From positions 1 through 51,424 of the forward strand of contig CAKQBK010000007.1 in assembly GCA_934216155.1 (NCBI GenBank): a stretch of DNA of 51,424 nt, in the 5' to 3' direction. The notes beneath the pieces are model-generated. The model saw nothing but the letters and a program-made list of their open reading frames with translations. It was not told the origin of the DNA and made no database searches. The number at the start of each line of letters is the position of its first letter. Position 1 is the stretch's first letter. Made by a program: the position numbers and the translations under genes. Below, piece by piece: positions 7,619 through 15,022 of the stretch. The stretch is from an uncultured Dialister sp. (GTDB lineage Bacteria > Bacillota > Negativicutes > Veillonellales > Dialisteraceae).

Positions 7619-7850
7619 TGACTGCTCGTTAATTCATCTAGCTTGTGCTTACCGAGGAATATTACACAATTTTACGAATGAATAGTGCACAGGTTTATAC
7701 AAGTTTTAGCGAATTTTCTTGTATTGATTTTATGTTTTTATAAAAATAGGGGTATTGGGGCGCTTTATGAATTGTGCGCCCCTTCCACCACTACGCACTT
7801 CGCACTACTCACTACGCACTTTTTCAATAAAATGAATTAACGAGCAATCA
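7619..7850. repeat. Inverted-repeat-bounded element containing an HT module
   Basis: The ends are TGACTGCTCGTTAATTCAT (7619-7637) and its inverse, ending AACGAGCAATCA (7832-7850), matching at 18 of 19 positions. The interior holds an HT hairpin (7757-7783) and heptamers ACTACGC. The stretch looks like a small non-autonomous element of 232 bp; no clear target duplication. Confidence 0.45.
7739..7825 (-). terminator. HT element downstream of the ATPase gene
   Basis: On the minus strand the heptamer array is followed by GGGGCGC/GCGCCCC and then AATACCCCTATTTTTATA. It lies about 100 bp after the stop of the ATPase gene at 7918 and is its likely terminator. Confidence 0.6.
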
Positions 7851-7917
7851 TTAAATAAAAAGGACTATCATGAATAATGAGTAAACTAGTCACTCGTAAC
7901 TGAACAAACTTTCTTTT

Positions 7918-9309
7918 TCACAGTAAGTCATCTAGGGTAAGCAAAGCAACACCTTCTCTATTGGCTCGTTCTATCACACCTCCCGTATATCCACTTTTAC
8001 TGAAAAAATAGAAATATTTCTCTTTCACTTTTGGAAAAGCCATCGCCGCTGTAAGTAGATCCTCATATTCTGTCATAGGCATCGGTTGATTTCTATATTT
8101 ACACTCACAGAAAATAGCTTGCCTACCATCCTCAGAAAGGGCTAATATATCAACATCGTCTTGGGCTCGAATGGCAGGATTGGTCCCCCACCACCTTCCC
8201 AGATGAGCTGGAATAAATGGCAATTTTCTCTTTTTAGCCTGATGTATCAAATATTCTTTGCAAATAATTTCAAATCGAGGTTCCAAGTAATCATTTATTT
8301 GTTCCATAATTTCATGGGCGGCCTCTCCTGGACCAAGAAGAGTATACAAATTTTTATGAGAGAAAGGATACCGATACCAAAAATTATAATAGCAATCAGA
8401 TAGAATATAGATTCCTTTTCTACTAGATTCATTTTCTCCGCACGGAACTACTTTTTGAATGAGGCGAATGCTTTGTAACACTTGCAAGTATTTCGCACAC
8501 TTGCTCCGTTCTTCATGAATATGATCTGCAATGAGAGTTTGTTTATTATAGCCCGAAGCAATGGCTTCCAAAATGGTATTGTAAACACTTGGTTCTCGCA
8601 ATTCCATGCGTAACAGCATCTGCGGTTCCTCATGAAGAAATGCATTTTCAGATAAAATATGAGTTGCTATATTTTTTTCTATACTGACCCTATCATCAAA
8701 GGCTTCTAGATATCTAGGAATACCACCTAGGATACCATAGGCTTGAATTTGTTCTTCCTTTGTATAGTGCGGAAAAAACTTAGCACTGTCTAGGTAGTCA
8801 AAGGGCTTGATTTCCATTTGCGATGTAATTCGGCCATAGAGAGGACTTTTATATCCCATCACATCATTCACCATAAAGCTAACACTAGAGCCACACAAGA
8901 TAAGAAATACATTTTTCTCTTTCCATATATGGTCTATAGTATGTTGCAATATGCTTTTGATGGACGGATTCTGCGAGGCAATAAAAGGAAATTCATCGAT
9001 GACAATCACTATTTTCTTTGTTGTTGTCGTGGTTTTTTTAGAAATATAATCCAAGGCACGCTCCCAGGATGGAAAAGGAGCGTAAAAATCATCCTCAAAG
9101 TGCCGCTGCAAGACCTCTGAAAAATCTTCCAAGTTCAATGCATCATTCTTTTCTTGGGCAGAAAAAAATATGACGTCTTGCCGATTGGCAAATTCTTGTA
9201 AAATAGTTGTCTTTCCAACACGCCTACGTCCATACATGACAAGAAATTGAAAGCTATCCGTTTGATATAAATTTTCCAATACTTCCAGTTCTTTTTCTCT
9301 TCCAATCAT
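7918..9309 (-). CDS. ATPase of the AAA ATPase_2/DUF234 type with nuclease-like C-terminus
   Basis: The 463-residue protein has a Walker A motif GRRRVGKT (residues 27-34) and a Walker B region IVIVIDEFPF (about 98-107), followed by a sensor-like LILCGSS. The second half has a helix-turn-helix-like region (about 250-290) and ends in a PD-(D/E)XK-like pattern with DDVDILAL and FCECKYR (about 388-410). This is the layout of the ATPase_2 plus DUF234 family, common in Firmicutes and archaea and of uncertain role (mobile-element or defence-linked). The ATG at 9309 follows GGAGG with 7 bp spacing. The promoter and ribosome binding site are partly within a 56-bp palindrome (9321-9376), pointing to tight control. 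The gene stands alone between repeat-filled spacers. Confidence 0.8.
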   Translation of the reverse strand: MIGREKELEVLENLYQTDSFQFLVMYGRRRVGKTTILQEFANRQDVIFFSAQEKNDALNLEDFSEVLQRHFEDDFYAPFPSWERALDYISKKTTTTTKKIVIVIDEFPFIASQNPSIKSILQHTIDHIWKEKNVFLILCGSSVSFMVNDVMGYKSPLYGRITSQMEIKPFDYLDSAKFFPHYTKEEQIQAYGILGGIPRYLEAFDDRVSIEKNIATHILSENAFLHEEPQMLLRMELREPSVYNTILEAIASGYNKQTLIADHIHEERSKCAKYLQVLQSIRLIQKVVPCGENESSRKGIYILSDCYYNFWYRYPFSHKNLYTLLGPGEAAHEIMEQINDYLEPRFEIICKEYLIHQAKKRKLPFIPAHLGRWWGTNPAIRAQDDVDILALSEDGRQAIFCECKYRNQPMPMTEYEDLLTAAMAFPKVKEKYFYFFSKSGYTGGVIERANREGVALLTLDDLL

Positions 9310-9320
9310 ACACGTGCCTC

Positions 9321-9376
9321 CATAAGATACTCTAAAGTATACTACTCATGAGTATTATACTTTAGAGTATCTTATG
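9321..9376. promoter_or_regulatory. 56-bp near-perfect palindrome over promoter of ATPase gene
   Basis: The sequence starting CATAAGATACTCTAAAG is the inverse of the other half, with one mismatched pair in 28. It begins just upstream of the ribosome binding site of the 7918 gene and covers its -10 box and most of its spacer. It can be a large operator or, once transcribed, a stable hairpin ahead of the start codon. Confidence 0.7.
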
Positions 9377-9382
9377 AATCAA
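9354..9382 (-). promoter_or_regulatory. Promoter of the ATPase gene
   Basis: On the minus strand -35 TTGATT (9377-9382), a 17-bp spacer and -10 TATAAT (9354-9359) precede the gene by about 45 bp. The -10 box lies inside the palindrome at 9321-9376. Confidence 0.55.
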
Positions 9383-9395
9383 GTATTTGATAATA

Positions 9396-9585
9396 AAAGG
9401 TTCTGAAGGTTCTAAGGGGACTAAAGGTTCTAAGGGGTCCCGAATGAGATGGTGCCGCTAGCGTCTATCAGCTCATTCGAGGAACGTGAGAACCCTTTGT
9501 ACCCTTAGAACCTTCAGAACCTTATGCTCATTAGCGGAATCATACCTACTAACGCCAATCCTTAACTTAATAGCATTGCCCCCGC
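9396..9585. mobile_element. Family A element, copy A4
   Basis: The arms are made of units such as AAGGTTCTAAGGG and their inverse around CCGAATGAGATGG...GCTAGCG. The right end (CCTTAACTTAATAGCATTG, about 9561-9579) matches the terminal repeat of copy A5. The left terminal repeat is missing. Confidence 0.6.
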
Positions 9586-9649
9586 CTCCCTTTCAGAGGG
9601 AGAGGGTATCCGCTAGTATTTCTACCGCCACAGACCCCAATCACTAAGC

Positions 9650-9727
9650 AATAAAAAATAGCGGCGCTTTATAAGCCATGCGCCGCTACCTTCATTTCTA
9701 ACTTCTCACTTGTCACTTCTCACTGCA
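9650..9727 (-). terminator. HT element terminating the riboflavin operon
   Basis: Starting 2-3 bp after the ribH stop, the minus strand carries GTGAGAA/GTTAGAA-type heptamers, then hairpin GCGGCGC/GCGCCGC (9661-9687) and TATTTTTTATTG. It is the likely operon terminator. Confidence 0.7.
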
Positions 9728-9729
9728 TT

Positions 9730-10191
9730 TTAGAGTTTCTTGAAAAGGCTTGCCATTTCGAGGGCATCCATCGCACATTCGAAGCCTTTATTGCCTGATT
9801 TGAGGCCTGCTCTGTTGATGGCCTGTTCGATGGTATCAGTGGTGAGTACGCCGTAGAGGACTGGAATACCGGAAGAGAGGGATGCCATAGCTACGCCTTT
9901 GGTCACTTCGGTAGCTACGTGTTCATAGTGGTCGGTTTCACCGCGGATAACTGCGCCCAGGCAGATGACAGCGTCGTATTTGCCGCTTTCTGCCATTTTT
10001 TTAGCAGCCAGGGGAATTTCAAAAGCACCCGGAACCCATGCCAGGTCCACTTTATCCATATCTACCCCATGACGAGCCAGGCCATCGGCAGCGCCGTCAA
10101 TCAGTTTGGAAACGATCACTTCGTTGAAACGGGAGGCAACGATGCCCACGCGAATTTCATTTTCATTGAAAAGTCCGGAAATTACGTTCAT
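9730..10191 (-). CDS. ribH: 6,7-dimethyl-8-ribityllumazine synthase
   Basis: The enzyme condenses 5-amino-6-ribitylamino-uracil with 3,4-dihydroxy-2-butanone 4-phosphate to the lumazine precursor of riboflavin; family members form 60-mer or pentamer shells in the cytoplasm. Visible motifs are ASRFN (19-23), PGAFEIP (54-60) and [12 protein letters not shown] (79-90) with the catalytic His at 88, then [10 protein letters not shown]. At 153 residues it has the normal length. It is the last gene of the RFN-controlled ribD-ribE-ribBA-ribH operon, 55 bp after ribBA, and is directly followed by an HT terminator module. Confidence 0.97.
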   Translation of the reverse strand: MNVISGLFNENEIRVGIVASRFNEVIVSKLIDGAADGLARHGVDMDKVDLAWVPGAFEIPLAAKKMAESGKYDAVICLGAVIRGETDHYEHVATEVTKGVAMASLSSGIPVLYGVLTTDTIEQAINRAGLKSGNKGFECAMDALEMASLFKKL

Positions 10192-10246
10192 TGTATTTTT
10201 TCTCCTTTTTCTATTGGTTAACGGTTAACTGTTAACTGCTTACCAT

Positions 10247-11479
10247 TTACTTTACTACTGGTTCTTCAATATCTTTATCAAGCTTCAGCATATGCCCCAT
10301 TTTTTCCTGTTTGGTTTTCAGGTAGAATTCATCTTCTTTGGTGGGAGCAATTTCGATGGGCACCCGTTCAGCGATGGTAATGCCGTATTCGCTGACGTCG
10401 CCAATTTTCTGCGGGTTGTTGGTCAAAAGGCGAATGGTGGTGGCTTTCAGGTCTTTCAGAATCTGAGCGCCGGTCATGTATTCACGAAGGTCTGCAGCAA
10501 ATCCCAGTTTCAAGTTCGCTTCCACTGTGTCATAGCCTTCATCCTGCAGGGCATAGGCTCTGATTTTGTTAATCAAACCAATGCCTCGTCCTTCCTGGCG
10601 AAGGTATACCAAAACGCCCCGTCCTTCTTTGGCAATCTGTTTCATAGCTGCTGCCAGCTGCTGGCCGCAGTCGCAACGAAGGGAGCCGAAGCAATCCCCG
10701 GTGAGGCATTCGGAATGAATACGGCACAACACCGGTTTCCCGTCAGACACGTCGCCCATGGTGAGTGCCACGTGGTGCTCTCCATTCATGCGGTTCACAA
10801 AGCCGTAGATTTCAAAGTCGCCATACTTGGTGGGCAGCTTGGCTTGGGTGATGCGCTCTACGATGGTTTCGTGTTTCTTTCTGTATTCGATCAATTCCTG
10901 GATGTTGCCGATTTTGAGACCTTTTTCTTTGGCCAGTTTGAACAGGTCATCTCTTCTGGCCATGGTGCCATCTTCGTTCATGATTTCGCAGCAGAGCCCC
11001 GCCGGTTTCAATCCTGCCAGACGGGCCAGGTCCACCGTAGCTTCTGTATGGCCCTGCCGTTCCAGTACGCCCCAGGGTTTGGCTTTCAGTGGAAATAGAT
11101 GTCCTGGGCGACGGAAATCTTCTGGTTTCGCTCCGTCTTTGATGGCTTCCAGGGCTGTCATGGAACGAGCCGCTGCCGATACGCCGGTGCCGGAGTCTTT
11201 GTAATCGATGGATTCCAAGAATGCGGTCTGATGGTTGTCGGTGTTGTGACGAATCATCGGTCCCAGGTAGAGAGAATCGGCGATTTCTGCTGCCATTGGC
11301 ATACAGATGACGCCCTTGGCTTCAGAAGCCATGCGATTCACATTTTCCGGTGTTGCAAATTCAGCAGCGCAGATGTAGTCCCCTTCGTTTTCGCGAGACT
11401 CCGCATCCTGCATGATGACGATATGTCCCTGTCGAATTTCGTCAATGATATCTTCAATTGGATCAAATTGGTAGTTCAT
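10247..11479 (-). CDS. ribBA: Bifunctional 3,4-dihydroxy-2-butanone 4-phosphate synthase / GTP cyclohydrolase II
   Basis: The N-terminal half (about 1-200) is RibB: RENEGD (29-34) binds ribulose 5-phosphate and metal, HNTDNH and RRPGHLFPL follow. The C-terminal half (about 205-410) is Rib[19 protein letters not shown] provides the three zinc cysteines, and [11 protein letters not shown] the catalytic Arg region. The two products feed the two branches of riboflavin synthesis. The ATG at 11479 follows GGGAG with a 5-bp spacer; an upstream in-frame TTG (11491) uses that Shine-Dalgarno as coding and is rejected. The gap of 736 bp to ribE is filled by repeat elements, so operon continuity is not certain. 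Confidence 0.97.
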   Translation of the reverse strand: MNYQFDPIEDIIDEIRQGHIVIMQDAESRENEGDYICAAEFATPENVNRMASEAKGVICMPMAAEIADSLYLGPMIRHNTDNHQTAFLESIDYKDSGTGVSAAARSMTALEAIKDGAKPEDFRRPGHLFPLKAKPWGVLERQGHTEATVDLARLAGLKPAGLCCEIMNEDGTMARRDDLFKLAKEKGLKIGNIQELIEYRKKHETIVERITQAKLPTKYGDFEIYGFVNRMNGEHHVALTMGDVSDGKPVLCRIHSECLTGDCFGSLRCDCGQQLAAAMKQIAKEGRGVLVYLRQEGRGIGLINKIRAYALQDEGYDTVEANLKLGFAADLREYMTGAQILKDLKATTIRLLTNNPQKIGDVSEYGITIAERVPIEIAPTKEDEFYLKTKQEKMGHMLKLDKDIEEPVVK

Positions 11480-11525
11480 AGTATCTCCCAAATGTACAAC
11501 ATATAAATAGTAACAAAGTTCACAA

Positions 11526-11558
11526 AAGGTTATGCCCTTCGGGCAGGTTATTTTTTAT
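11526..11558 (+). terminator. Small GC hairpin with T tract
   Basis: The hairpin TGCCC/GGGCA with loop TTC sits between two GGTTA words and is followed by TTTTTT in plus orientation. Similar hairpins occur at 32184 and 32256, so this is part of family B repeat DNA rather than a terminator for a known gene. Confidence 0.35.
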
Positions 11559-11665
11559 GAATTGGTTTGTGTCTTATATTCCATATACCGATAGGGAAAA
11601 GGGTATAAAAGGTTATGACATAACCCTTTAATGACCTTGCCCATAAATCATAACTTTTTGACTCT
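11559..11665. repeat. Family B repeat, partial
   Basis: The stretch contains GGGTATAAAAGGTTATGACATAACCCTTTAATGACC, read here only as GGTTATGACATAACC: a short palindrome typical of family B. Its ends are not clear. Confidence 0.4.
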
Positions 11666-11793
11666 TTGTAACCAACAGAAATGAAAAAAATGCGTAATTA
11701 GCATAAATTTTATAAGAAAAGGGGTATTGGGGCGCTTTATAAGTTGTGCGCCCCTAAGTAAATTTACACTGCTGTCTCGGCTCCCCTGTCGGG

Positions 11794-12022
11794 CAATGCT
11801 ATTAAGTTAAGCGAAATATGCGATGATTCCTTTTGTGACAAAGTTTCTCAGGTTGCTCAGGACTCTCAAGTTTCTCAGGTTCCCCAAATGAGATGATAAC
11901 GCTAGCGTCTATCAGCGCATTCGAAGAACCTGAGCAGCCTTAGCAACTTGAGAAACCTGAGTAACCTATAATCACAAACCAAATCATGCTTACTGGCGCA
12001 AATCCTTAACTTAACAGCATTA
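11794..12022. mobile_element. Family A element A5 with 10-bp target-site duplication
   Basis: The 229-bp element has terminal inverted repeats AATGCTATTAAGTTAAG and, on the other end, AATGCTGTTAAGTTAAG. It is flanked by direct repeats CCCTGTCGGG (11784-11793 and 12023-12032). The related segment at 38130-38250 has one CCCTGTCGGG and no insert, so it serves as an empty site. The interior is the CTCAGGTTN-unit palindrome. There is no coding capacity; it is a MITE-like element. Confidence 0.8.
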
Positions 12023-12182
12023 CCCTGTCGGGGGAGCTGCCGAAGGCAACAGCGCAAGCAAACTATATCGCTAGGAGCAAAGCGACGCAGGGATATAGTG
12101 AGACGCCATTTCGAGTGAAGCGAAGATGGGCAGCTCTAGCGGTATACTTCACTAGCAGTACGACAATCCGTTATGGGACTAA
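12023..12182. repeat. GC-rich composite repeat between HT parts
   Basis: This stretch continues the composite with GGGGAGCTGCCGAAGG, ATATAGTGAGACGCC and TACGACAATCCGTTATGGG. Parts match 38160-38245 almost exactly. An internal inverted repeat (CTATATCGCTAGGAGC, then GATATAG) is present. No gene is seen. Confidence 0.5.
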
Positions 12183-12215
12183 TACCACTCCTCACTCCTA
12201 ATTCCTCACTCCTCA

Positions 12216-12848
12216 CTATTTCAACATGGCTAACATGTCCATAGTGACTCCTCTGTCAGACTCCTTCTTCATTAACTGTTCCACATATTTTCCCAGGTAA
12301 TCACATTCGATATTCACCGGATCACCGGGATGTTTCGACAGAAGGATGGTTTTTTCTCCTGTGTGAGGAATGAGGGCGATAGTGAAAGAGTCTTCCTTCC
12401 GTTTCGCCACGGTGAGGCTGATGCCGTCCACAGCGACGGAGCCTTTTTCAATCACGTAACGCATCCATTTCTTATCTAAGGAAATGGTCACATTGATGGC
12501 GTTTCCTTCTTTCACGAAGGATTTCACATGGCCTACCCCATCGACATGCCCCAGCATGATGTGTCCACCCAAACGATCGGACAGGCGAAGAGCCCGTTCC
12601 AGATTCACTGGAGAACCAATCCGCACCATCGAGAAGGACGTACGACGCATAGTTTCCGGTGTCACATCGGCGTCGAAACTGTTTGTATCTATGCGGACCA
12701 CAGTGAGGCAGGTGCCGTTGACGGCGATGCTATCCCCCAGTTTCGTGCCTTCCAGGACTTTTTCACAGGAAATGGTCAATGTGCAGGTGTCGTTTCCTCT
12801 GGAAATATGGCGAATATGCCCTATTTCTTCTACAATACCAGTGAACAT
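12216..12848 (-). CDS. ribE: Riboflavin synthase alpha chain
   Basis: The enzyme dismutates two 6,7-dimethyl-8-ribityllumazine molecules to riboflavin and the RibH substrate. The 210-residue protein has two lumazine-binding repeats: residues 1-95 starting MFTGIVEEIG and about 97-195 starting MLGHVDGVG; both contain the D/G-rich NGTCLTV or DGISLTV phrase. The length is normal for the family. The start is 1 bp after the ribD stop codon (TAG GATG), so translation is coupled. The stop codon is immediately followed by the heptamer array of an HT element. Confidence 0.97.
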   Translation of the reverse strand: MFTGIVEEIGHIRHISRGNDTCTLTISCEKVLEGTKLGDSIAVNGTCLTVVRIDTNSFDADVTPETMRRTSFSMVRIGSPVNLERALRLSDRLGGHIMLGHVDGVGHVKSFVKEGNAINVTISLDKKWMRYVIEKGSVAVDGISLTVAKRKEDSFTIALIPHTGEKTILLSKHPGDPVNIECDYLGKYVEQLMKKESDRGVTMDMLAMLK

Positions 12849-12849
12849 C

Positions 12850-14016
12850 CTAGTTTTCCTCTCTCTTCAGTATTTCCTTCGGAGCGCGAGTTTTCTCCGG
12901 CTTCGGTTCTTCTTGTTTCGCGTGGTCCACATAGGCTTGAATCACCAAGTCTGGGCCAGACATTTCAGTCTGAATGTCCCGAAGCTGCAAGGCCTCTGCC
13001 ATGGAACGAGCCCCTTCGCCGCCGATGAGACCAGGCGCTTCTTTCCCACCGATGATTTTTGGCGCCACATAAATGCGAACTTTATCCACAATGCCTTCCG
13101 CAAATGCCGAAGCAGCCAGGGTAGCACCCCCTTCTAGGAGAATGCCATCGATGCCTTTTAGGGCCAAACCGGTCATGGCAGAAGACAGGTCTACTTTTCC
13201 TTTTTCATCCCCATCGGCGATAATCACATCGACACCCATGTCAGTCAGGGCTTGCCGTTTCGCTTCATCCCCTGCGGTGGTGGTGAGCACAATATTTTCG
13301 CCCGGTTCTTGGAACACTTTGGCTTTCAGCGGTACCGACAGATTGCCATCCACGATGATTCTGACCGGGTCAATCATGCCTTCCGTGCGAGACGTCAAAA
13401 GCGGGTTGTCCGCCAAAATGGTGCCAGCGCCCACCATGATGCCTTTGTAGCATCCCCGGAGCACATGCACCTCTTCTCTGGCATCTTCCGAAGTAATCCA
13501 CTTCGAGTCGCCGGTGTAGCAAGCGGTCTTTCCATCCAAAGACATGGCTGCTTTGTAGAGGACGAACGGCTTATGCTGGGTGACATATTTAAGAAATACT
13601 TCGTTCAACCGCTTGGCTTCTTCTTCCATGACACCCACAGTGACAAAAATGCCAGCGTCTTTGATGCGACGAATGCCTTTCCCTGCCACCAATGGATTGG
13701 GATCCACCATGGCTGTCACCACCCGATCTACCCCTTTGGAAATCACCAAGTCAGCACAAGGCGGTGTCTTTCCATAATGGGCACAAGGTTCCAGCGTCAC
13801 ATAGAGCGTCGCCCCAGTCGGATCTTCGGTGGCATTGGCGAAACAATTCACCTCTGCGTGAGGGCCGCCATACTGTTCATGCCAGCCTTCCCCGATAATA
13901 CGGCCATCTTTCACCAGCACCGCCCCTACCATCGGATTGGGCCGGGTATGCCCCATCCCGCGGACTGCCAATTCCAACGCACGGGACATAAATTTTCTAT
14001 CTTCGTCTATACGCAA
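12850..14016 (-). CDS. ribD: Riboflavin biosynthesis deaminase/reductase
   Basis: The bifunctional enzyme performs the second and third steps from GTP: deamination of the pyrimidine, then reduction of the ribosyl chain. The deaminase domain has TRPNPMVGAVLV, the zinc ligands HAE (53-55) and PC...PPC (Cys 78 and 87); the reductase domain begins near YKAAMSLDGK (about 150) and runs to about 365, followed by a charged tail. The open frame extends to 14151 but would run through the riboswitch. I place the start at a TTG (14016) because AGGAAGGTGG precedes it at good spacing and family members begin with a short segment before the FMSRALELA helix. An ATG at 14052 lacks a binding site. Confidence 0.93.
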   Translation of the reverse strand: MRIDEDRKFMSRALELAVRGMGHTRPNPMVGAVLVKDGRIIGEGWHEQYGGPHAEVNCFANATEDPTGATLYVTLEPCAHYGKTPPCADLVISKGVDRVVTAMVDPNPLVAGKGIRRIKDAGIFVTVGVMEEEAKRLNEVFLKYVTQHKPFVLYKAAMSLDGKTACYTGDSKWITSEDAREEVHVLRGCYKGIMVGAGTILADNPLLTSRTEGMIDPVRIIVDGNLSVPLKAKVFQEPGENIVLTTTAGDEAKRQALTDMGVDVIIADGDEKGKVDLSSAMTGLALKGIDGILLEGGATLAASAFAEGIVDKVRIYVAPKIIGGKEAPGLIGGEGARSMAEALQLRDIQTEMSGPDLVIQAYVDHAKQEEPKPEKTRAPKEILKREEN

Positions 14017-14049
14017 AAAATCCACCTTCCTTTCGTTCAGGGAGGTGGA
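14014..14049 (-). terminator. Expression-platform terminator of the FMN riboswitch
   Basis: On the minus strand UCCACCUCCCU pairs with AGGAAGGUGGA (10 of 11 pairs, 7-nt loop) and is followed by six U. The 3-prime arm is also the ribD Shine-Dalgarno sequence, and the TTG start codon lies at the end of the U tract. The hairpin can stop transcription and hide the ribosome binding site at once. It directly follows the aptamer, as expected for FMN-induced shut-off. Confidence 0.7.
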
Positions 14050-14069
14050 CATTATAAAATCATACGCCA

Positions 14070-14417
14070 CTCTTCTTTCATCCGGACTGTACCGTCGGCC
14101 CTGGGATTGCACCAGATCTACCTTACAAGGCGGTTCCAATAGGTGAAACATAGAAATGATTTGTGCTGATATAAAGGTTTCTCAGGTTACTCAAGTCGCT
14201 CAAGTTTCTCAGGTTTCTCGAACGAGATGATTACCGTTAGTATCTCATTCTAGAAACCTGAGAACCCTTAGAACCTTGAGAACCCTAATCCACCATCCAA
14301 ATCATTCCTACTGATTCAAGCCTTAATGGAATAGCAACCTGTATAAGGTTCGTGGGCTCAGGAAATACGTTAGTTATCCTTTACCACCGGTGGGGAATTG
14401 CACCCCGCCCTGAAGAG
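14070..14417 (-). promoter_or_regulatory. FMN riboswitch (RFN element) with repeat insert in variable stem
   Basis: Both conserved halves are present on the minus strand. The 5-prime half (about 14337-14417) has CUCUUCAGGGCGGGGUGCAA, the CCCCACCGG turn and GAGCCCACGA. The 3-prime half (about 14070-14125) has GGUGCAAUCCCAG, GCCGACGGU and AGUCCGGAUGAAAGAAGAG. P1 is CUCUUC/GAAGAG. A typical RFN is about 120-150 nt; here 348 nt, because the variable stem (closed by CCUUAUA/UGUAAGG) holds about 200 nt of family A repeat. All conserved core elements that I can check are intact. It controls ribD and the following genes in response to FMN. Confidence 0.93.
14134..14337. mobile_element. Family A element A6 inside the FMN riboswitch
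   Basis: The arms (14174-14286) contain the 9-nt-unit pattern TTTCTCAGGTTACTCAAG and its inverse around CGAACGAGATGAT...ATCTCATTC. The right end (ATTCAAGCCTTAATGGAATAGCAACC) resembles the terminal repeat of other copies. It lies entirely in the variable stem of the RFN element, whose conserved parts flank it on both sides. Confidence 0.7.
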
Positions 14418-14439
14418 ATTTTCTTTACAATACTATTAT

Positions 14440-14582
14440 AACAGATATGGCAAGAGAGGGAAAATATAATTAGGAATAAAGAGCCATAAACAAAAATAAT
14501 ACCGCTACATATAAGAAGGTTATAATTGTGCCACGTTCTTATGGGCAACAATAACATATTCCGCTTATGGCAAGGTTATAGA
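14440..14582. other. Gene-free stretch, degenerate family B sequence
   Basis: The stretch contains AAGAAGGTTATAATTGTGCC and CAAGGTTATAGAGG words like other family B copies, without a clear palindrome. The promoter of the riboflavin operon should lie between about 14420 and 14480 (a TATAAT-like AATATAAT lies near 14463), but no convincing -35 is seen. Confidence 0.35.
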
Positions 14583-14630
14583 GGTTAAAAAAGGTTATGC
14601 AATTTCAATAATCGCATAACCTTTTTAACC
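14583..14630 (-). terminator. Terminator hairpin of the HEPN/MNT pair (family B type)
   Basis: GGTTAAAAAAGGTTATGC (14583-14600) is the near-perfect inverse of the sequence ending at 14630, which overlaps the HEPN stop codon. The hairpin contains internal T runs. It resembles the family B GGTTATAA palindromes and may have been recruited from them as a terminator. Confidence 0.5.
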
Positions 14631-15022
14631 TATTTGCTTTCGATTTCTTGTATTGCCCAGTTATACAAAATCGTAGCACATTCCAGCCCCTGTTTGGTTT
14701 GTGCATCCGTTATTTCACTTCCCCCAGGATACCGTACTTCCACTCCATAAGGGGTTAATATTTCGGCACAATCCCAAAGTTCTTCCTTAACATCAACGTA
14801 ATTTTTCATTTGGCTTAATAGAAATTCCAAATCATGTACCTTTGGCAGCCCACCTGCATTTCCATAAGCCACCCTAACTGCTTTCAGAACTTTTTCTGCG
14901 GCTTGTTGGCAATGGTAACAAATAATTTGAAGTGGTTTAGGATAAAATGTCTCGTATAGATACCGGGCTGTATCCAAATCCATTTTGGCAAAGTCAATCC
15001 ATTCTTTCACTTCAGGCTGCAT
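14630..15022 (-). CDS. HEPN-domain protein, toxin partner of the MNT gene
   Basis: The 130-residue all-helical protein matches the HEPN family: it starts with EWIDFAKMDLDTARYL, has the IICYHCQQAAEKVLKAV helix (about 35-51, with the conserved H-QQAAEK pattern) and the late EVRYPGG phrase (about 92-98). HEPN proteins paired with a nucleotidyltransferase are typically RNases or otherwise growth-inhibiting toxins neutralised by AMPylation. It overlaps the nucleotidyltransferase gene by 11 bp. Here the classical RX4-6H is not obvious: RYPGG is present but no His follows at the expected distance, so catalytic status is open. Confidence 0.85.
   Translation of the reverse strand: MQPEVKEWIDFAKMDLDTARYLYETFYPKPLQIICYHCQQAAEKVLKAVRVAYGNAGGLPKVHDLEFLLSQMKNYVDVKEELWDCAEILTPYGVEVRYPGGSEITDAQTKQGLECATILYNWAIQEIESK

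Larger units (their letters stand above)
11729..12213 (-). repeat. HT element with long internal segment, split by family A element
   Basis: The hairpin GGGGCGC/GCGCCCC is at 11729-11754 and the heptamer array at 12183-12212, next to the ribE stop codon. Between them is a segment with CTGTCTCGGCTCCCCTGTCG and TACGACAATCCGTTATGGG, also present at 38130-38250. Here a 229-bp family A element (11794-12022) interrupts it. Confidence 0.65.

Noticed and set aside
10292..11506. Long plus-strand open frames opposite ribBA and other operon genes (also opposite ribD, prs, glmU, hisF and hisD)
   Set aside because: They are antisense shadows of well-recognised enzymes and lack start signals.
14017..14151. 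Longer ribD start at 14151 or ATG at 14052
   Set aside because: The extension would be translated riboswitch and terminator sequence without family similarity; the TTG at 14016 has a proper Shine-Dalgarno.
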